A stretch of 64,000 nt of DNA from assembly GCA_002733715.2 (NCBI GenBank), contig NVWQ02000055.1, positions 1 through 64,000 on the forward strand, read 5' to 3'. Below, piece by piece: positions 29,398 to 40,203 of the stretch (position 1 is its first letter; every line of letters starts with the position of its first letter). The notes beneath the pieces were generated by a model that saw only the letters and a list, made by a program, of their open reading frames with translations, was not told the DNA's origin and searched no databases. The position numbers and the translations under genes are program-made. This stretch comes from Methylophaga sp. Lineage in GTDB: Bacteria > Pseudomonadota > Gammaproteobacteria > Nitrosococcales > Methylophagaceae.

Positions 29398-30228
29398 TCA
29401 ATTTATGCATTGTGTGAGCGGCGACTCATTACACCCCTTTGCGACAAAACCTTGCCAATTCTCTGGCAATATCGCTAACACCTTTTGTGCTTGCTGCTGA
29501 CTTTTAAAATCAGCAAAAACACAGGCTCCTGTTCCCGTCATTCTTGGCGATCCATATTGCGACAACCAATCTAACGCTTCAGCAACAGGTGGGTAATTCT
29601 TCTTTACCACGTCCTCACAAACATTCCTGCCCTCCCCCGAAAGGAAGCGCGATATTGTGATAGATCTACAGTCTCTAGTCAATTCAGGTAATGAAAATAC
29701 TTCAGCTGTCGATACATGGCAATCTGGGACAACGACCACATACCATGGCTCAGGCGGTGATATCACTAACAATTCTTCACCTACACCTTCTGCCCAAGCA
29801 GCATGGCCATGGATGAAAATAGGTACATCTGCGCCTAAACCAATTCCAAGTTGCGCTAAATCATCACTCGATAGCTGACATTTCCAAAGCTGATTTAATG
29901 CCACTAAGGTGGTGGCAGCATTTGAGCTCCCTCCACCTAAACCCCCACCCATAGGTAGCTTTTTATCTAATGAAATTATTACCCCTCGCTCAACTTTGGC
30001 AGAGCGTTGTAACAATTTTGCAGCACGAACAATCAAGTTATCGTTATCATTCACGCCATCAATAGAATGCATTAATCGAATATCTGATTGCTCTGTTATT
30101 TCAAATTGCAGATAATCGCAATAATCTAGAAATTGAAACACTGTTTGTAGTTCATGGTAGCCATCACTTCGTTGCCCTGTAATATGCAAAAATAAATTTA
30201 TTTTTGCAGGCGCGGGCCATAAGATCAT
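29398..30228 (-). CDS. ispE: 4-diphosphocytidyl-2-C-methyl-D-erythritol kinase
   Basis: 276 residues of the GHMP kinase family: N-terminal [23 protein letters not shown] motif [17 protein letters not shown], and the C-terminal SGTGACVF equivalent [13 protein letters not shown]. It phosphorylates an intermediate of the non-mevalonate pathway, which would feed farnesyl diphosphate to HpnD. The start overlaps the lolB stop by four bases. Confidence 0.96.
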   Translation of the reverse strand: MILWPAPAKINLFLHITGQRSDGYHELQTVFQFLDYCDYLQFEITEQSDIRLMHSIDGVNDNDNLIVRAAKLLQRSAKVERGVIISLDKKLPMGGGLGGGSSNAATTLVALNQLWKCQLSSDDLAQLGIGLGADVPIFIHGHAAWAEGVGEELLVISPPEPWYVVVVPDCHVSTAEVFSLPELTRDCRSITISRFLSGEGRNVCEDVVKKNYPPVAEALDWLSQYGSPRMTGTGACVFADFKSQQQAQKVLAILPENWQGFVAKGCNESPLTQCIN

Positions 30229-30830
30229 GGACTATTTTTCCAAGATGTAATCACCAGCCGCAAGCTACGATCAGGCTGGGTAATAAAGATTTTAGAAGGC
30301 AATGAATACTGTTTAAAAGGTACATAGCGTTTAAAATCAATGTTCCATCCTTGTTGGACCAAATGAATTATTTGGCCTTTATCATCATATTCAATCAACT
30401 CAACTTTTGATTGCTGATGCGGCAAACCTCGCACCCAATCTCGCAAAGCATTAATCGGCAAAGCGACACCTAATATTTTGGCTATCAACTCTTCAGGATC
30501 GGTCGAATGTAATTTCTGCCCATCATCTAGCGTCATAATCACAGACTTATCATCGCCTTCAATGCTCACACCGCCTTGAGAAAATGGGCCTAATAGCTGT
30601 ATTTGAAATTCATTATTATTTTGCTGCCAGCGCAGACCCACATTCCATGCTTCTTGCTTATTCCTAATAACGGTTCGGCCTTGAATTTTCCAATTATTAA
30701 ATTGTAATAACTCTGTTTGTCGTGCTTGTCCTAATGCCTCGGGACTCATATCCGGCCGTGTTTGCCAGATTGGTGTACACGCCGTTAATGCAACACCTAT
30801 GGCCACCATTAAAATTAGATTTCTAAACAT
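30225..30830 (-). CDS. lolB: Outer membrane lipoprotein receptor LolB
   Basis: 201 residues. Signal peptide with lipobox LTAC (cysteine at residue 18), then the conserved WQTRP and [10 protein letters not shown] segments and [15 protein letters not shown] of the LolB beta sheet, plus the LRDWVRGLP loop typical of LolB. It accepts lipoproteins from LolA and inserts them in the outer membrane. It lies between the TPR lipoprotein gene (two-base gap) and ispE (four-base overlap). Confidence 0.93.
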   Translation of the reverse strand: MFRNLILMVAIGVALTACTPIWQTRPDMSPEALGQARQTELLQFNNWKIQGRTVIRNKQEAWNVGLRWQQNNNEFQIQLLGPFSQGGVSIEGDDKSVIMTLDDGQKLHSTDPEELIAKILGVALPINALRDWVRGLPHQQSKVELIEYDDKGQIIHLVQQGWNIDFKRYVPFKQYSLPSKIFITQPDRSLRLVITSWKNSP

Positions 30831-30832
30831 GG

Positions 30833-32611
30833 TTACTGCTTAAGGCGACGCATGGTGTCATTTAATAACTTATTTGTTGACTCTTTTTTAGTGGCTTGCT
30901 GCCAAACTTGTTCGGCTTCATCACGCTTTCCTTGCACCCATAATACTTCGCCCAAATGTGTAAGTAATTCCACATCCGGTCGTATTACAACAGCCTGTCT
31001 TAAATAATCAGCCGCTTTTTCTAGCTCACCCAAGCGATAATAAACCCAGCCCAAACTATCTAAATAAAAGGCATCGTCAGGCTTCAATGCTACGGCTTTG
31101 TTAATCAACTCAAAAGCTTCTTGATAACGATCTGTACGATCGGCCAAGGTGTAGCCCAAAGCATTTAATGCCTGATGATTGTTGGGATCTTTTGCCAAAA
31201 TCTCATTTAGATCTTTTTCTAAAACATCTAAACGATTTAAGGGCTCTGCCACCATTGCTCTTCCATGTAACAAATCAGCATTGCCAACATTTTCTTTAAG
31301 TGCTTTGGTATAAAGATCAAACGCTGCTTGTTTTTGATCGCGTTCAATTAGAAATTGTGCTTCAAATAAATAATATTGGATGGCTCTTTGTGGCTGCTCT
31401 TTTCGTAGTAGTTTTAAATGCAAGCGCGCTTTGTTTAAGTCGCCATTATCAGCCAACAAATTAATATAGCGTGTCTGCGCAGCATTGAATCGTTGACTAT
31501 CAACCGGCACCGAAGCGTACCAAATCAATGCTGCATCAACATCTTTATTTAATTCTTCCGCTAAGCCCATAAAATAAGAAGCTTGCTTTCCTCTGTCCCC
31601 TAGAATAATCAACTTGTTGAAATATGCTTTTGCTGTTTCGCCATCTTGCTCTTCCATCGCAAGCAACCCTAGAGCAAAAATGACTTCTTCATTTTCCGGC
31701 TGCTCAGCATGCAATTGTTCAAATACAGCACGAGACTCATCTATTTTTTTGTTTTGCCCTAATAATTTAGCATAAGAAAATCGAACTGAAAGACTGGCTT
31801 CATCCTGATTAGCTGCTTTTTTTAATACTGCAATCGCTTTGTCGCCTTCTCCGATACTTTGCAGAATCTCAGCCTTTAAAACCAATGCATCTTCACGATT
31901 AGCTTGCTGCTGCAATACTTGTTCAATTGCAGGTAACGCACCATCATAGCGTTTTGAAAAATTGGCTAAGCGGCTATAAGCAAACAAGGCCTCAGGATCA
32001 TTATTTTTATAGAGGTCTAATTGCTCAATCACATGCATAGCTTGATCAGCATTGGCTAGCTCAATCAAGTTGTCTGAAACACGTGATAAAAATTCGCGCG
32101 ATCTATCAGGTGATAATTCAAGCGCTGTATTGACCACATCCACCACACCTGCAAAATCATTTTGCAGCATGAGAAAAGGCGCACGGGTGATATAAATCTC
32201 TGCATCATCCGGATCAACTTCCGTCCACCGTTTTAATGCACGATCTATACGCTGTTGATCTCGCGAAAAAAGCGCAATTTCTGCTGACCGACTAGCAAGA
32301 GATGAAGATTCCGATACCGTTGAAGCCTTATAATATAAATCTACCGCTGTGCCCATTTGACCTCGCTGGCCGGCGATTTCAGCAACGGTAAGATAATAAA
32401 TAAGTTCCGGCGTAAGCGGCAAAGGCTCAACTTCAGGTTCCGCTACAAGCTCGGCTTGAACCTCCTCAACTACTTGAGGCTCAACTAAAGCTTCATCCGT
32501 TTTCTGCACAGGTGTAGCCACACATGCCACTAGCAATACAGGCATACTAAGGAGTGAAGCCTGCTTGAATAAACGAATTACACATATTGAATAGTGCTGT
32601 AAAAAACTCAT
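30833..32611 (-). CDS. TPR-repeat lipoprotein upstream of lolB
   Basis: 592 residues. The N-terminus is basic then hydrophobic with a lipobox (VLLVAC), so a lipoprotein is likely. Most of the rest is about 12-14 tetratricopeptide repeats, clear ones being NHQALNALGYTLADRTDRYQ and DDAFYLDSLGWVYYRLGELE. Genes of this type lie before lolB in many gamma- and betaproteobacteria; the function is not settled, probably envelope assembly. The ATG follows GGATCG. Confidence 0.88.
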   Translation of the reverse strand: MSFLQHYSICVIRLFKQASLLSMPVLLVACVATPVQKTDEALVEPQVVEEVQAELVAEPEVEPLPLTPELIYYLTVAEIAGQRGQMGTAVDLYYKASTVSESSSLASRSAEIALFSRDQQRIDRALKRWTEVDPDDAEIYITRAPFLMLQNDFAGVVDVVNTALELSPDRSREFLSRVSDNLIELANADQAMHVIEQLDLYKNNDPEALFAYSRLANFSKRYDGALPAIEQVLQQQANREDALVLKAEILQSIGEGDKAIAVLKKAANQDEASLSVRFSYAKLLGQNKKIDESRAVFEQLHAEQPENEEVIFALGLLAMEEQDGETAKAYFNKLIILGDRGKQASYFMGLAEELNKDVDAALIWYASVPVDSQRFNAAQTRYINLLADNGDLNKARLHLKLLRKEQPQRAIQYYLFEAQFLIERDQKQAAFDLYTKALKENVGNADLLHGRAMVAEPLNRLDVLEKDLNEILAKDPNNHQALNALGYTLADRTDRYQEAFELINKAVALKPDDAFYLDSLGWVYYRLGELEKAADYLRQAVVIRPDVELLTHLGEVLWVQGKRDEAEQVWQQATKKESTNKLLNDTMRRLKQ

Positions 32612-32708
32612 AAAAAACGATCCTAAAGCCTGATTTTGCTAGAATAGCGGTTTAATCAAATAACAGCTGTAGAGTTTACCAGCATTTAACGACGACTAAC
32701 CACCCTAT

Positions 32709-33968
32709 ATGCAATTTGTCACCTATGGTATTAACCATAAAACAGCGCCAGTTCACATTCGTGAAAATATTGTTTTTAATGACGATATTCTCCCTAATGC
32801 GCTGACGTCTGTAACTCAACATCCTAGCGTTATTGAAGCCGTTATTTTATCCACCTGTAACCGCACTGAAATCTATTGTTACATTGATGATGACTCTGAC
32901 AACATAATCAGCCCTTGGTTGCACCAATTTCATCAACAAGCTGAAAATACTTTGGACGAATTCCTTTATTGCCATCAAGGTGACGATGCGATTAATCATT
33001 TGTTTCGTGTTGCATGTGGGCTCGATTCTATGGTGCTAGGCGAACCACAAATTTTAGGCCAAATAAAAACAGCTTATAGCCATGCACTTAATAATGGTTC
33101 GCTACAAAAAGTTTTGGGCCGCTTATTTCAACACGCTTTCACCGTCGCCAAACAAGTGCGAACAGATACCGCAATCGGAAGCAGTCCCGTTTCAGTTGCT
33201 TTTGCTGCGGTCAGCCTAGCCAAACAAATTTTTAGTAAACTATCTGACTCAACCGCATTATTAATTGGCGCAGGTGAAACGATTGAGCTAGCGGCTCGTC
33301 ATCTTCGTGATAACGGTGTAGGCCGCATTATTATTGCTAATCGCACCATTGAACGAGCACACAATTTAGCCATGGCTGTTGACGGCTACGCAATTAGTTT
33401 AAGTGAAATGCCAGCACACTTACCTGAAGCCGATATTGTGATTAGCTCAACCGCCAGCCAATTGCCTATTTTAGGAAAGGGTGCGGTTGAACGTGCTTTA
33501 AAAGAGCGAAAACGCCGCCCCATGTTTATGGTTGATATTGCCGTCCCACGCGATATTGAACCCGAAGTCGGCAACCTAGAAGATGTCTACTTATATTGTG
33601 TTGATGATCTGCATGACATCATCGATGAAAACTTACAATCTCGTCGAGAAGCAGCACAGCAAGCCGAAGAAATTATCGACACACAAGTCGAACATTTTAT
33701 GGCGTGGATTCGAACTCAAGATGCTGTTCCAATAATAACAGCTATAAGAGCAAGGGCAGAGTCAGAAAGTGAACACTTACTTGTAAAGGCAAAAAAACAA
33801 CTTAGACAAGGCCTGCCTGCTGAACAAGTAGTAAGTGAATTAGCACGCACACTGACTAAAAAACTATTACATGAACCAAGCCGCCAACTGCGACAATCAG
33901 GCTTAGATACTGACAATAATTTAATCGAAGCAGCACGTAGCCTATTTAATATTCAGGATAAACAGTGA
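32709..33968 (+). CDS. hemA: Glutamyl-tRNA reductase
   Basis: 419 residues. Catalytic cysteine in [14 protein letters not shown] (about residue 50), the substrate motif [22 protein letters not shown] site [15 protein letters not shown], and the spinal helix and dimerisation domain with [16 protein letters not shown]. It starts tetrapyrrole synthesis by reducing Glu-tRNA. Transcribed away from the lolB operon; the stop overlaps the prfA GTG by four bases. Confidence 0.97.
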   Translation: MQFVTYGINHKTAPVHIRENIVFNDDILPNALTSVTQHPSVIEAVILSTCNRTEIYCYIDDDSDNIISPWLHQFHQQAENTLDEFLYCHQGDDAINHLFRVACGLDSMVLGEPQILGQIKTAYSHALNNGSLQKVLGRLFQHAFTVAKQVRTDTAIGSSPVSVAFAAVSLAKQIFSKLSDSTALLIGAGETIELAARHLRDNGVGRIIIANRTIERAHNLAMAVDGYAISLSEMPAHLPEADIVISSTASQLPILGKGAVERALKERKRRPMFMVDIAVPRDIEPEVGNLEDVYLYCVDDLHDIIDENLQSRREAAQQAEEIIDTQVEHFMAWIRTQDAVPIITAIRARAESESEHLLVKAKKQLRQGLPAEQVVSELARTLTKKLLHEPSRQLRQSGLDTDNNLIEAARSLFNIQDKQ

Positions 33969-35053
33969 AAGATTCAATCAAACACAAACTAGAAACCTTG
34001 GTTGAACGCCAGGAAGAGATTGCAGGCTTACTTGCCGACCCAGAAACCATGGCTGATCAAAATAAATTTCGTGAGTTGTCACAAGAATATGCACAGCTAG
34101 AGCCTGTGGTTAAAAACTTTACTGACTACAAAGCAAGCTTAATCGCCATTGTCGATGCCAAAGAAATGCTCAAAGAAGAAGACAAAGAAATGCGTGAAAT
34201 GGCTAAAGAAGAATTAGCCGAGGCACAGGCATCAGAGCAAGCATTAGAGCTGACCTTACAAAAATTATTATTACCAAAAGATCCCAATGATCAACGTAAT
34301 ATTTTCTTAGAAATTCGTGCTGGTGCTGGCGGTGATGAAGCGGCATTATTTGCAGGCGATTTATATCGCATGTATACCCGTTATGCCGAATCACGCAAAT
34401 GGGGTGTTGAGCTAATCAATGTGCAAGAAAGCGAGCAAGGCGGCTATAAAGAAGTCATTATTAAAATTCTCGGTGATGGCGCATTTTCACGCATGAAATT
34501 TGAGTCGGGTGGTCACCGTGTACAACGTGTACCCGAAACCGAATCACAAGGTCGCATTCACACCTCAGCGTGTACCGTCGCCATCATGCCGGAAGTAGAC
34601 GAAATCGACCAAGTAGTGATCAATCCTGCCGATTTACGTGTCGATACCTTCCGCGCATCGGGTGCGGGTGGTCAGCATGTAAATAAAACAGACTCCGCTA
34701 TTCGACTCACTCATTTACCTACGGGTATCGTAGTCGAGTGCCAAGACCAACGCTCACAGCATAAAAACCGCGCCCAAGCGATGTCGGTTTTAGCCGCCCG
34801 CATCATGTCAGAGCAACAAGATAAAATTGATTCAGAACAAGCCGAAACCCGCAAATTACAAGTCGGTAGTGGTGACCGAAGCGAACGCATTCGCACCTAT
34901 AACTATCCACAAGGGCGTATGACCGATCATCGCATTAACTTAACTTTATACAAATTAGCCGAAATTATGGGCGGCGATCTTGAACAAGTGATTGAACCTT
35001 TGATTAATGAATATCAGGCGGATCAGCTGGCTTCTTTGGCTAGTGAAAACTAA
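33965..35053 (+). CDS. prfA: Peptide chain release factor 1
   Basis: 362 residues with a GTG start inside the hemA stop (GTGA). The stop-codon recognition loop is present as [18 protein letters not shown]; the catalytic GGQ is in [15 protein letters not shown]. It releases peptides at UAA and UAG. The gene order hemA-prfA is standard, but the methylase gene prmC that often follows is not here. Confidence 0.97.
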   Translation: MKDSIKHKLETLVERQEEIAGLLADPETMADQNKFRELSQEYAQLEPVVKNFTDYKASLIAIVDAKEMLKEEDKEMREMAKEELAEAQASEQALELTLQKLLLPKDPNDQRNIFLEIRAGAGGDEAALFAGDLYRMYTRYAESRKWGVELINVQESEQGGYKEVIIKILGDGAFSRMKFESGGHRVQRVPETESQGRIHTSACTVAIMPEVDEIDQVVINPADLRVDTFRASGAGGQHVNKTDSAIRLTHLPTGIVVECQDQRSQHKNRAQAMSVLAARIMSEQQDKIDSEQAETRKLQVGSGDRSERIRTYNYPQGRMTDHRINLTLYKLAEIMGGDLEQVIEPLINEYQADQLASLASEN

Positions 35054-35199
35054 TTCACGTCTTTCTTTAAACTCAATTAGTCACTGCTATCGTTTGGTAT
35101 AAACAACTCCAACAGCAGCGCCTATTAACGGACTAATACAAACACCCAAGATAGAATAACTAGTCCATGGGCTTATTTACATGTTAAATCTCTAAGCGT

Positions 35200-35507
35200 T
35201 TAAGCCCAAAAATAAACTGCAGCGACAATAGCCACGACGACGATAACAGCAGTAATCATCATTGTTGATGAACTTTCTGATTCAACATCATCTGCGGCAT
35301 CCATAACATTCTCAGCCCGCGTTCGTCCTTGATCATCAGTGGCTAGAGTGTAGGATACTTCTTGTCCAATAACTGGCTTTCCTTTACGCTCGGTAAAGGC
35401 CTTGATGTGAACGAAGATTTGTTTATCTTCATTGTCAGGGGCGATAAAGCCAAAGCCTTTTCTGCCATTCCAGTACTTTATAGCACCTTTTAATCTTTTT
35501 TCTTTCA

Positions 35508-35508
<1 letters not shown>
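35200..35508 (-). CDS. Cold-shock domain protein with C-terminal membrane anchor
   Basis: 102 residues from the ATG at 35508, which shares one base with the hemF stop. Residues 4-68 are a cold-shock domain with RNP1-like KGFGFIAP and RNP2-like QIFVHIKAF. An acidic serine linker (DAADDVESESSS) follows, then one hydrophobic helix (MMITAVIVVVAIVAAVYFWA) at the very C-terminus. So the nucleic-acid-binding domain appears tethered to the membrane from the cytoplasm. DUF1294 proteins also pair CSD with membrane helices but have several; here there is only one. Confidence 0.85.
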
Positions 35509-36973
<1,465 letters not shown>

Positions 36974-36987
36974 AAATTTTAGACCTT

Positions 36988-37022
36988 AAAAACAAAGATA
37001 CCGCTTAGTAAAAGCGGTATCT
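36988..37022 (-). terminator. Intrinsic terminator of prk
   Basis: On the minus strand a 10-bp stem AGATACCGCT/AGCGGTATCT (37022-37013 and 37005-36996) with a 7-base loop is followed by TTGTTTTT. This is a good Rho-independent terminator downstream of prk and upstream of tsaC. Confidence 0.8.
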
Positions 37023-37060
37023 ATACCCGTGATCATTCAATCTGTGGATTTTCGCTCCTC

Positions 37061-37133
37061 CGTCACTCCGGTAGGTTTTTAGCCGGAGTCTTGTTTATAG
37101 TCAGATTCCGGCTAAAAACCTGCCGGAATGACG
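37061..37133. repeat. Long imperfect palindrome, dispersed-repeat type
   Basis: Two 27-base arms (37061-37087 and 37107-37133) pair with two mismatches around a 19-base loop. The arm reads CGTCACTCCGGTAGGTTTTT then AGCCGGA. TCATTCCGGC...GCCGGAATGA hairpins of this look are scattered in many bacterial genomes as intergenic repeats. It lies between the prk stop and the prk terminator. Confidence 0.75.
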
Positions 37134-37194
37134 AAACGGTAAAGACTGAAAATTGATTTCACTTGGATATATCTCTGCAACGTTAGCGACAAGA

Positions 37195-38067
37195 TTAACC
37201 ACGTTGACGTTTTTTAACCATCATCTCATCGATAACCGGCGTTAAAATGATTTCCATTGCTAAGCCCATTTTAACCGCGGGCACAACTAAATTGTTTGGC
37301 CGAGACATAAATGAATCTTTCAACATACTCAAGTAGTATGGAAAATCTGCCATCGCAGGATCTTTAAAACGGATCACAATTAAACTTTCATCTGGCGTTG
37401 GAATTTCACGCATCACAAAGGGGTTTGACGTATCAATTAACGGCACACGTTGAAAGTTAATATGTGTGCGTGAAAACTGTGGTGTGATGTGATGAATATA
37501 ATCTGGCAGACGCTTTAGAATAATGTCGACCACTGCTTCTTGCGAATAACCACGGTTAGTGCAGTCACGTTTAATTTTTTGGATCCATTCCAAGTTTATA
37601 ACGGGCACAACACCAATCATCATATCTACGAATTTAGCAATGTTGACTTCATCCGTGACGACGCCACCGTGTAATCCCTCATAGAACAATAAGTCATTAT
37701 CATTATCAATTTCTTCCCATGGCGTAAATGTGCCTGGAGGTTGATTAAACTTAGCGCCTTCAGCTTCATCATGAATGTAGTAACGCTTTTCACCTTTACC
37801 TGTCTCAGCATAGGTTTGGAATAAATTCTCTAAACGATCTAGGCAGTTTGCTTCTGGTCCAAAATGCGTTAACGATACTCCCTTTTCTTCCGCCTTTACG
37901 ACTTCTGCTCGCATTTCTTTACGATCATAACGATGAAAACTATCACCCTCGACAACAACAGGTTTAATACCGCCGCGGCGGAATATATCTTCAAATGCCT
38001 GTTTTACAGTTGATGTGCCTGCACCTGATGAACCAGTAACAGCAATAATAGGATGAGCGTCGGACAT
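37195..38067 (-). CDS. prkB: Phosphoribulokinase (class I, PrkB-like)
   Basis: 290 residues, the octameric bacterial class. P-loop VTGSSGAGTSTVKQAF, catalytic and substrate residues in VEGDSFHRYDRKEM, then LLFYEGLHGGV and RDCTNRGYS. It phosphorylates ribulose 5-phosphate. No Rubisco or other Calvin-cycle gene is in the window, and gammaproteobacteria without Rubisco often keep prkB, so carbon fixation cannot be concluded. purD lies 26 bp upstream on the same strand; a terminator follows. Confidence 0.93.
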   Translation of the reverse strand: MSDAHPIIAVTGSSGAGTSTVKQAFEDIFRRGGIKPVVVEGDSFHRYDRKEMRAEVVKAEEKGVSLTHFGPEANCLDRLENLFQTYAETGKGEKRYYIHDEAEGAKFNQPPGTFTPWEEIDNDNDLLFYEGLHGGVVTDEVNIAKFVDMMIGVVPVINLEWIQKIKRDCTNRGYSQEAVVDIILKRLPDYIHHITPQFSRTHINFQRVPLIDTSNPFVMREIPTPDESLIVIRFKDPAMADFPYYLSMLKDSFMSRPNNLVVPAVKMGLAMEIILTPVIDEMMVKKRQRG

Positions 38068-38093
38068 TCAAACTTCTCCTTAACAATCTGGGT

Positions 38094-39380
38094 TTATTTT
38101 TGTTCTCGCGCTATCGCACGATAGGCGATATCAGTTCGGTAATACATATCTTGCCAACTGATACCATTGATTCTTTTATACGCTAAGCCTTGCGCTTCGG
38201 CAACTGTTTTGCCCAATGCGGTGACACATAAAACACGTCCACCAGCAGTAACAACTTCACCATCTTTCAAGCTTGTTCCGGCTTGAAATACTTTAGTTTC
38301 ACCAGCGACATCAAGGTCTAAACCGTTAATTACATCACCTTTTTTATAAGCATCAGGATAACCGCCAGCCGCTAATACCACACCAACGGCTGCGCGTGGA
38401 TCCCACTGCGCTTGTGCGTGATCTAATTGGCCATCTAGCGCAAGTTCACACAATTCCAACAAATCAGATTGAAGGCGCATTAAAATAGGTTGCGTTTCAG
38501 GGTCGCCAAAACGGCAATTGTATTCCACAACACGCGGTGCGCCTTGTTCGTCAATCATCAAACCCGCATATAAAAACCCCGTATAGGGGCGACCATCTGC
38601 CGCCATGCCTTTCACTGTCGGCTCAATCACTTCTTCCATAATGCGTTTATAAACAGCATCAGTAACAACAGGTGCAGGTGAATAAGCACCCATCCCTCCG
38701 GTGTTTGGACCTTTATCGCCATTGTCTCGTGCTTTATGATCTTGTGATGTTGCTAGTGGCAAAATATTTTCACCATCGACCATTACGATAAAGCTGGCTT
38801 CTTCGCCCGTCATAAAGTCTTCGATTACAACACGGCTACCGGCCTCACCGAAGACATTACCTGATAGCATATCTTCAACGGCATTTATCGCCTGCTGTTC
38901 AGTCATCGCAACGATCACACCTTTACCTGCAGCTAAGCCATCGGCTTTAACAACAATGGGCGCACCTTGCTCTTTAATATAATCAACTGCCGGCGAAACG
39001 TCCGTGAATACTTTATACGATGATGAAGGAATATTGTGGCGCGCTAAAAAGTCTTTGGTAAAACTTTTTGATGCTTCTAATTGCGCCGCTTCTTTTGAGG
39101 GGCCAAAACAGCGTAAGCCGGCATCATTAAAAGCATCGACAATGCCCATCACTAACGGTACTTCAGGGCCGACAACCGTTAAACCAATATCATTATTTTT
39201 AGCAAATTCGACTAAGGCGGAAATATCTTCAACCGCTATGGCTACATTTTCGATATTGTCTTCATTTGCACTGCCCGGATTGCCCGGCGCCACAAAAACT
39301 CGCTCACAACGTGGCGATTGAATTAATTTCCATGCTAATGCATGTTCACGACCGCCGCCACCAATAACCAATACTTTCAT
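38094..39380 (-). CDS. purD: Phosphoribosylamine-glycine ligase
   Basis: 428 residues of the ATP-grasp family: N-terminal MKVLVIGGGGREHALAWKL, PGNPGSANE, the ATP-binding VVKADGLAAGKGV, and RFGDPETQ for metal binding. It performs the second step of purine synthesis. Divergent from the LOG-family gene; the 82-bp interval should hold both promoters. The usual partner purH is not here. Confidence 0.97.
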   Translation of the reverse strand: MKVLVIGGGGREHALAWKLIQSPRCERVFVAPGNPGSANEDNIENVAIAVEDISALVEFAKNNDIGLTVVGPEVPLVMGIVDAFNDAGLRCFGPSKEAAQLEASKSFTKDFLARHNIPSSSYKVFTDVSPAVDYIKEQGAPIVVKADGLAAGKGVIVAMTEQQAINAVEDMLSGNVFGEAGSRVVIEDFMTGEEASFIVMVDGENILPLATSQDHKARDNGDKGPNTGGMGAYSPAPVVTDAVYKRIMEEVIEPTVKGMAADGRPYTGFLYAGLMIDEQGAPRVVEYNCRFGDPETQPILMRLQSDLLELCELALDGQLDHAQAQWDPRAAVGVVLAAGGYPDAYKKGDVINGLDLDVAGETKVFQAGTSLKDGEVVTAGGRVLCVTALGKTVAEAQGLAYKRINGISWQDMYYRTDIAYRAIAREQK

Positions 39381-39462
39381 TATATTTATACGCTTTTAAT
39401 CAAATTTTAGAATGGGTATATGATACCGTAAACACTTAGCAGAAGAAATGAAGAGAGGCCAA

Positions 39463-40134
39463 ATGGAAGACATCAAAAAAACAGAGGCATGGCGTGTATT
39501 ACGGATCCAATCAGAACTGGTGACGGGCATCGATGCTTTGCATGAGCTTGGGCCTGCTGTTTCCATTTTTGGTAGCGCACGACTACCGCCAGAATCACCT
39601 TATTATAAAGATGCCGAAGCGGTTGCGCGGATATTATCGCAAGCCAAATTTTCAGTCATAAGTGGTGGTGGCCCCAGCATTATGGAGGCTGCAAATAAGG
39701 GCGCGTATAAACAAGGTGGGCAATCGGTAGGCTTAAATATCGACCTGCCCTTTGAACAAACAGCTAACGCAGAACAAGATATCAGCCTGTCATTCCGTTA
39801 TTTCTTTGTTCGCAAGCTTATGTTTGTAAAATACTCCATGGCCTATGTCGTTTTTCCCGGTGGTTTTGGCACATTGGATGAGTTTTTTGAAGCACTCACA
39901 TTAATGCAAACAAAAAAAATAAAGCATTTCCCTATCATTCTTTACGGTTCAGACTTTTGGGCGGGACTACTTGACTGGGTCAAAGATCAGCTTTTAACAC
40001 AAGGCTGCATCAGTGAAAAAGATTTAGATCTTTTCTATATTATTGATTCGCCAAATGATGTATTGCCTATCATTGAAAAACATCAGCAATACTTAACTAA
40101 ACATCCTGAAGACGATCATCGCTATGCCGTTTGA
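39463..40134 (+). CDS. LOG family Rossmann-fold protein
   Basis: 223 residues from the ATG at 39463, which has GAGAGG at good spacing, unlike the ATG at 39448. The family motif PGGFGTLDEFFEALTLMQT is intact, as is the nucleotide-site stretch SGGGPSIMEAANKGAY. LOG proteins are phosphoribohydrolases acting on nucleoside 5'-monophosphates, best known for cytokinin release; bacterial members of this size are also linked to nucleotide turnover. The stop codon is inside the FNR-like box of the next gene. Confidence 0.88.
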   Translation: MEDIKKTEAWRVLRIQSELVTGIDALHELGPAVSIFGSARLPPESPYYKDAEAVARILSQAKFSVISGGGPSIMEAANKGAYKQGGQSVGLNIDLPFEQTANAEQDISLSFRYFFVRKLMFVKYSMAYVVFPGGFGTLDEFFEALTLMQTKKIKHFPIILYGSDFWAGLLDWVKDQLLTQGCISEKDLDLFYIIDSPNDVLPIIEKHQQYLTKHPEDDHRYAV

Positions 40135-40172
40135 TCTGCATCATTTTATCTTGGCACTTAGAACGCTATAAT
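40131..40172 (+). promoter_or_regulatory. Class II FNR-type promoter of hemN
   Basis: TTGATCTGCATCAT at 40131-40144 matches the FNR consensus TTGATNNNNATCAA at nine of ten fixed bases. A perfect TATAAT is at 40167-40172. With a start site seven bases after the -10 box, about 40179, the FNR box is centred at -41.5, the exact class II activation position. This predicts anaerobic induction of hemN. Confidence 0.75.
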
Positions 40173-40203
40173 CCAAGCCTATAAAAAATCAGGAATAATC
40201 GCC

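Noticed and set aside
37195-38067. Calvin-cycle operon
   Set aside because: Only phosphoribulokinase is present; no Rubisco, carboxysome or cbbR gene nearby.
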